Part shown: positions 62,538-64,000 of the stretch, in pieces
How positions within the stretch are numbered: position 1 is the first letter of the stretch
Layout: every line of letters starts with the position of its first letter
Source of the DNA: Actinomycetota bacterium
GTDB taxonomy: Bacteria > Actinomycetota > Actinomycetes > Propionibacteriales > Propionibacteriaceae
DNA length: 64,000 nucleotides
Direction: 5' to 3'
Assembly: GCA_020161015.1 (NCBI GenBank)
Contig: JAIUOT010000049.1
Coordinates: 1 to 64,000, forward strand
The notes under the pieces: generated by a model
The model's database searches: none
What the model was told of the DNA's origin: nothing
Seen by the model: the letters and a program-made list of their open reading frames with translations, nothing else
Program-made: the position numbers and the translations under genes

Positions 62538-63971
62538 GTGCTCGATCCTGCCGTGCGTCCCCCCGCCCAGCCGGCCGGCAACGAGCTGACCAGGCAGGCC
62601 ACCGAAATCCTGACCCAGGCGCAGAACCTGGCTGATCAGCTCCGCACCGAAGCCCAGGCTGAGGCGGATGCCGTGCGCGCCGAGACGGCCCGGAACCGCG
62701 AACTGAACGACCAGCTCGCCCGCGAGGTGGCCGAGCACAAGGCCGCCGCGGAGGAGGCGATGGTCTCCGCCGCCGCCCGGCTGGACGAGGCCCGCCAGGA
62801 CGCGATCACCCTGCTCTCCGACGCCACCGAGCAGTCGGCCCTGATCACCCAGACCGCAGAGCGCACCGCAGCGGAGGTGATCGCCGCCGCGCGCGCGGAG
62901 GCCGAGCGGATCGTGCAGGACGGGCAGGTCAAGGCCGCCACCGTGATGAACACCGCCCGGCGCACGGAGGACGAGGTGCGCCAGCGCCTGGACGCCCGGG
63001 TGAGCGCGGTGGACGCCGAGTTGTCCGACCGTCGCCGCGCGCAGGAGTCCGAGGAGGCCCAGCGCAGGGACATGCTCGAGGCCGAGCTCTCCGCGATGCG
63101 CGGCCACGTCATGGACGAGCTCGCCGCACGCAGGGCGGAGCTGGACGAGGAGGTGGCCCACCTCCAGGCGCAGCTGGTGGCCGACCGCAACGAGTTCGAG
63201 ACCGAGTCGGCCCGCGCGCACGCCCAGGCGCAGGCCGAGCGCGAGGCCCTGGCCGCAGAGGCGCAGGCCAAGGCGGACGAGCAGCTGGCCGCGGCCGCAG
63301 CGCACGTGGCGTGGACGGAACAGGCGATGGCGGAGCTGCGCGCCAGCGTGGCCGCCGAGGCCGAGGCCGCCCGCCGCCAGACGCACAACGAGCTCGCCGA
63401 GCACGCCCGGCAGGTGCGCGAGCGCGTGGAGCTGGCGCTCACGACCACGACCCACCGCAACCAGGCGATGATGGCCGAGGCCACCGCCGTGGCCGAGGAC
63501 CTCCAGGCCCGCGCCCGCGCCGTCCTCGACGCCGCAGAGCGGGACGCCGCCCACACCCGGCGTCAGGTGCAGGAGGAGTGTGACCGGCTGCTGAGCAGCG
63601 CCCGCTCCGAGGCCCGTGCCCAGGTGGAGCGGGCCGAGCGCCGCCTGGCCGAGGCCGAGGCCGGCGCGAAGCTCATCCGCGAGCGCACCGCCGCCGACCT
63701 CGAGAAGCTCCAGCGCGACACCTTCGAGGCCGCCCGAGCCTCGCGCGACGAGGCGGTCTCGCTGCTCAGCCAGGCACGGATCGACGCGGACGCCGTGCGC
63801 GCGGAGGCACGCGCCCTGATGGACCGCGCCCGCGCAGAGGTGGCCCAGCTGGCCCGCCGCCGTGACGACATCAACGCCCAACTCGGGCACCTGTCCGGGG
63901 TCATCGAGGCGCTCGCCGTCCCCGAACGTCCCCACCAGAATCCCCGGCAAGAAATGGAAGAAGGATCATGA
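62538..63971 (+). CDS. long coiled-coil protein, DivIVA/Scy/FilP-like
   Basis: 477-aa protein that is almost entirely Ala/Glu/Arg/Gln-rich heptad coiled coil from about residue 15 to 460, with no membrane segment. Such proteins (DivIVA-like, Scy, FilP) scaffold polar growth or cytoskeleton in actinobacteria. Start is uncertain: GTG 62538 is preferred because GATCAT (62526-62531) ends 6 nt before it, with TTGCCT 18 nt further up as -35. A TTG at 62502 would add 12 residues. Its TGA overlaps the next ATG by 4 nt. Confidence 0.75.
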   Translation: MLDPAVRPPAQPAGNELTRQATEILTQAQNLADQLRTEAQAEADAVRAETARNRELNDQLAREVAEHKAAAEEAMVSAAARLDEARQDAITLLSDATEQSALITQTAERTAAEVIAAARAEAERIVQDGQVKAATVMNTARRTEDEVRQRLDARVSAVDAELSDRRRAQESEEAQRRDMLEAELSAMRGHVMDELAARRAELDEEVAHLQAQLVADRNEFETESARAHAQAQAEREALAAEAQAKADEQLAAAAAHVAWTEQAMAELRASVAAEAEAARRQTHNELAEHARQVRERVELALTTTTHRNQAMMAEATAVAEDLQARARAVLDAAERDAAHTRRQVQEECDRLLSSARSEARAQVERAERRLAEAEAGAKLIRERTAADLEKLQRDTFEAARASRDEAVSLLSQARIDADAVRAEARALMDRARAEVAQLARRRDDINAQLGHLSGVIEALAVPERPHQNPRQEMEEGS

Positions 63972-64000
63972 CCCAGCAGAACCCGGCCTTCCGGACGGTC
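63968..64000 (+). CDS. start of a further gene, cut by the window
   Basis: ATG at 63968 overlaps the previous TGA as ATGA and is preceded by GAAGAAGGATC as ribosome site. The eleven visible residues MTQQNPAFRTV fit the start of a DivIVA-domain protein, where F-x-x-V is usually followed by RGY, but this is too little to assign function. Confidence 0.6.
   Translation, partial: MTQQNPAFRTV

Overview
The window is very GC-rich and almost every gene reads in G/C-ending codons. Three things point to an actinobacterium: a mycothiol pair (mshA–mshB), a group II truncated hemoglobin and many GTG starts. The overall gene set would suit the Propionibacteriales, but no rRNA or other marker settles the family. 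I see no phage, transposase, tRNA, rRNA or CRISPR array. Most of the window is ordinary chromosomal housekeeping and accessory metabolism.

Layout: 0–6 kb carries galM, an MFS exporter, mshA–mshB and a ferredoxin-NADP reductase. 6–14.5 kb carries envelope proteins, a glycosyltransferase, glbO, a polysaccharide deacetylase, a photolyase and a Crp/Fnr regulator with an FNR-like box upstream. 14.6–15.3 kb has no protein gene but holds a probable structured small RNA ending in a textbook terminator. 17–21 kb is a KimA-type K+ permease operon with a shortened KdpD and KdpE. 21–25 kb has tdh–kbl and an ECF sigma factor with a possible membrane anti-sigma partner. 25–30 kb has terC behind a Mn2+-type riboswitch, a rhomboid protease, a patatin and small DUF proteins. 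30–40 kb has an Hsp70-like protein, a GH65 phosphorylase divergent from a LacI repressor, and a transglutaminase/ATP-grasp pair. 40–58 kb has pyruvate carboxylase, a FolP2-like protein, pdxH, an aminotransferase, ilvD, a beta-propeller and pfkA. 58–64 kb has an M3 oligopeptidase, threonine synthase and a polar-growth type coiled-coil protein.

Three window-wide patterns stand out. First, about 22 start codons have a -10-like hexamer (mostly TANNNT) ending exactly 6–7 nt upstream and no Shine-Dalgarno, the signature of leaderless mRNAs. Second, two families of palindromic repeats fill most of the larger intergenic gaps. Family A has a 38-bp palindromic core (five full copies and one half copy). 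Family B is built from about 20-bp GAGGGCCAGC units in opposing orientation (five clusters). Third, several regulatory sites can be read directly: tandem 11-bp repeats upstream of kimA, a LacI-type operator, an FNR-like box and the terC riboswitch.

The best candidates for something undescribed are the small RNA near 15.05–15.26 kb, the kimA–kdpD–kdpE unit with its putative operator, the repeat families, and a 16-codon leaderless ORF overlapping the photolyase start.
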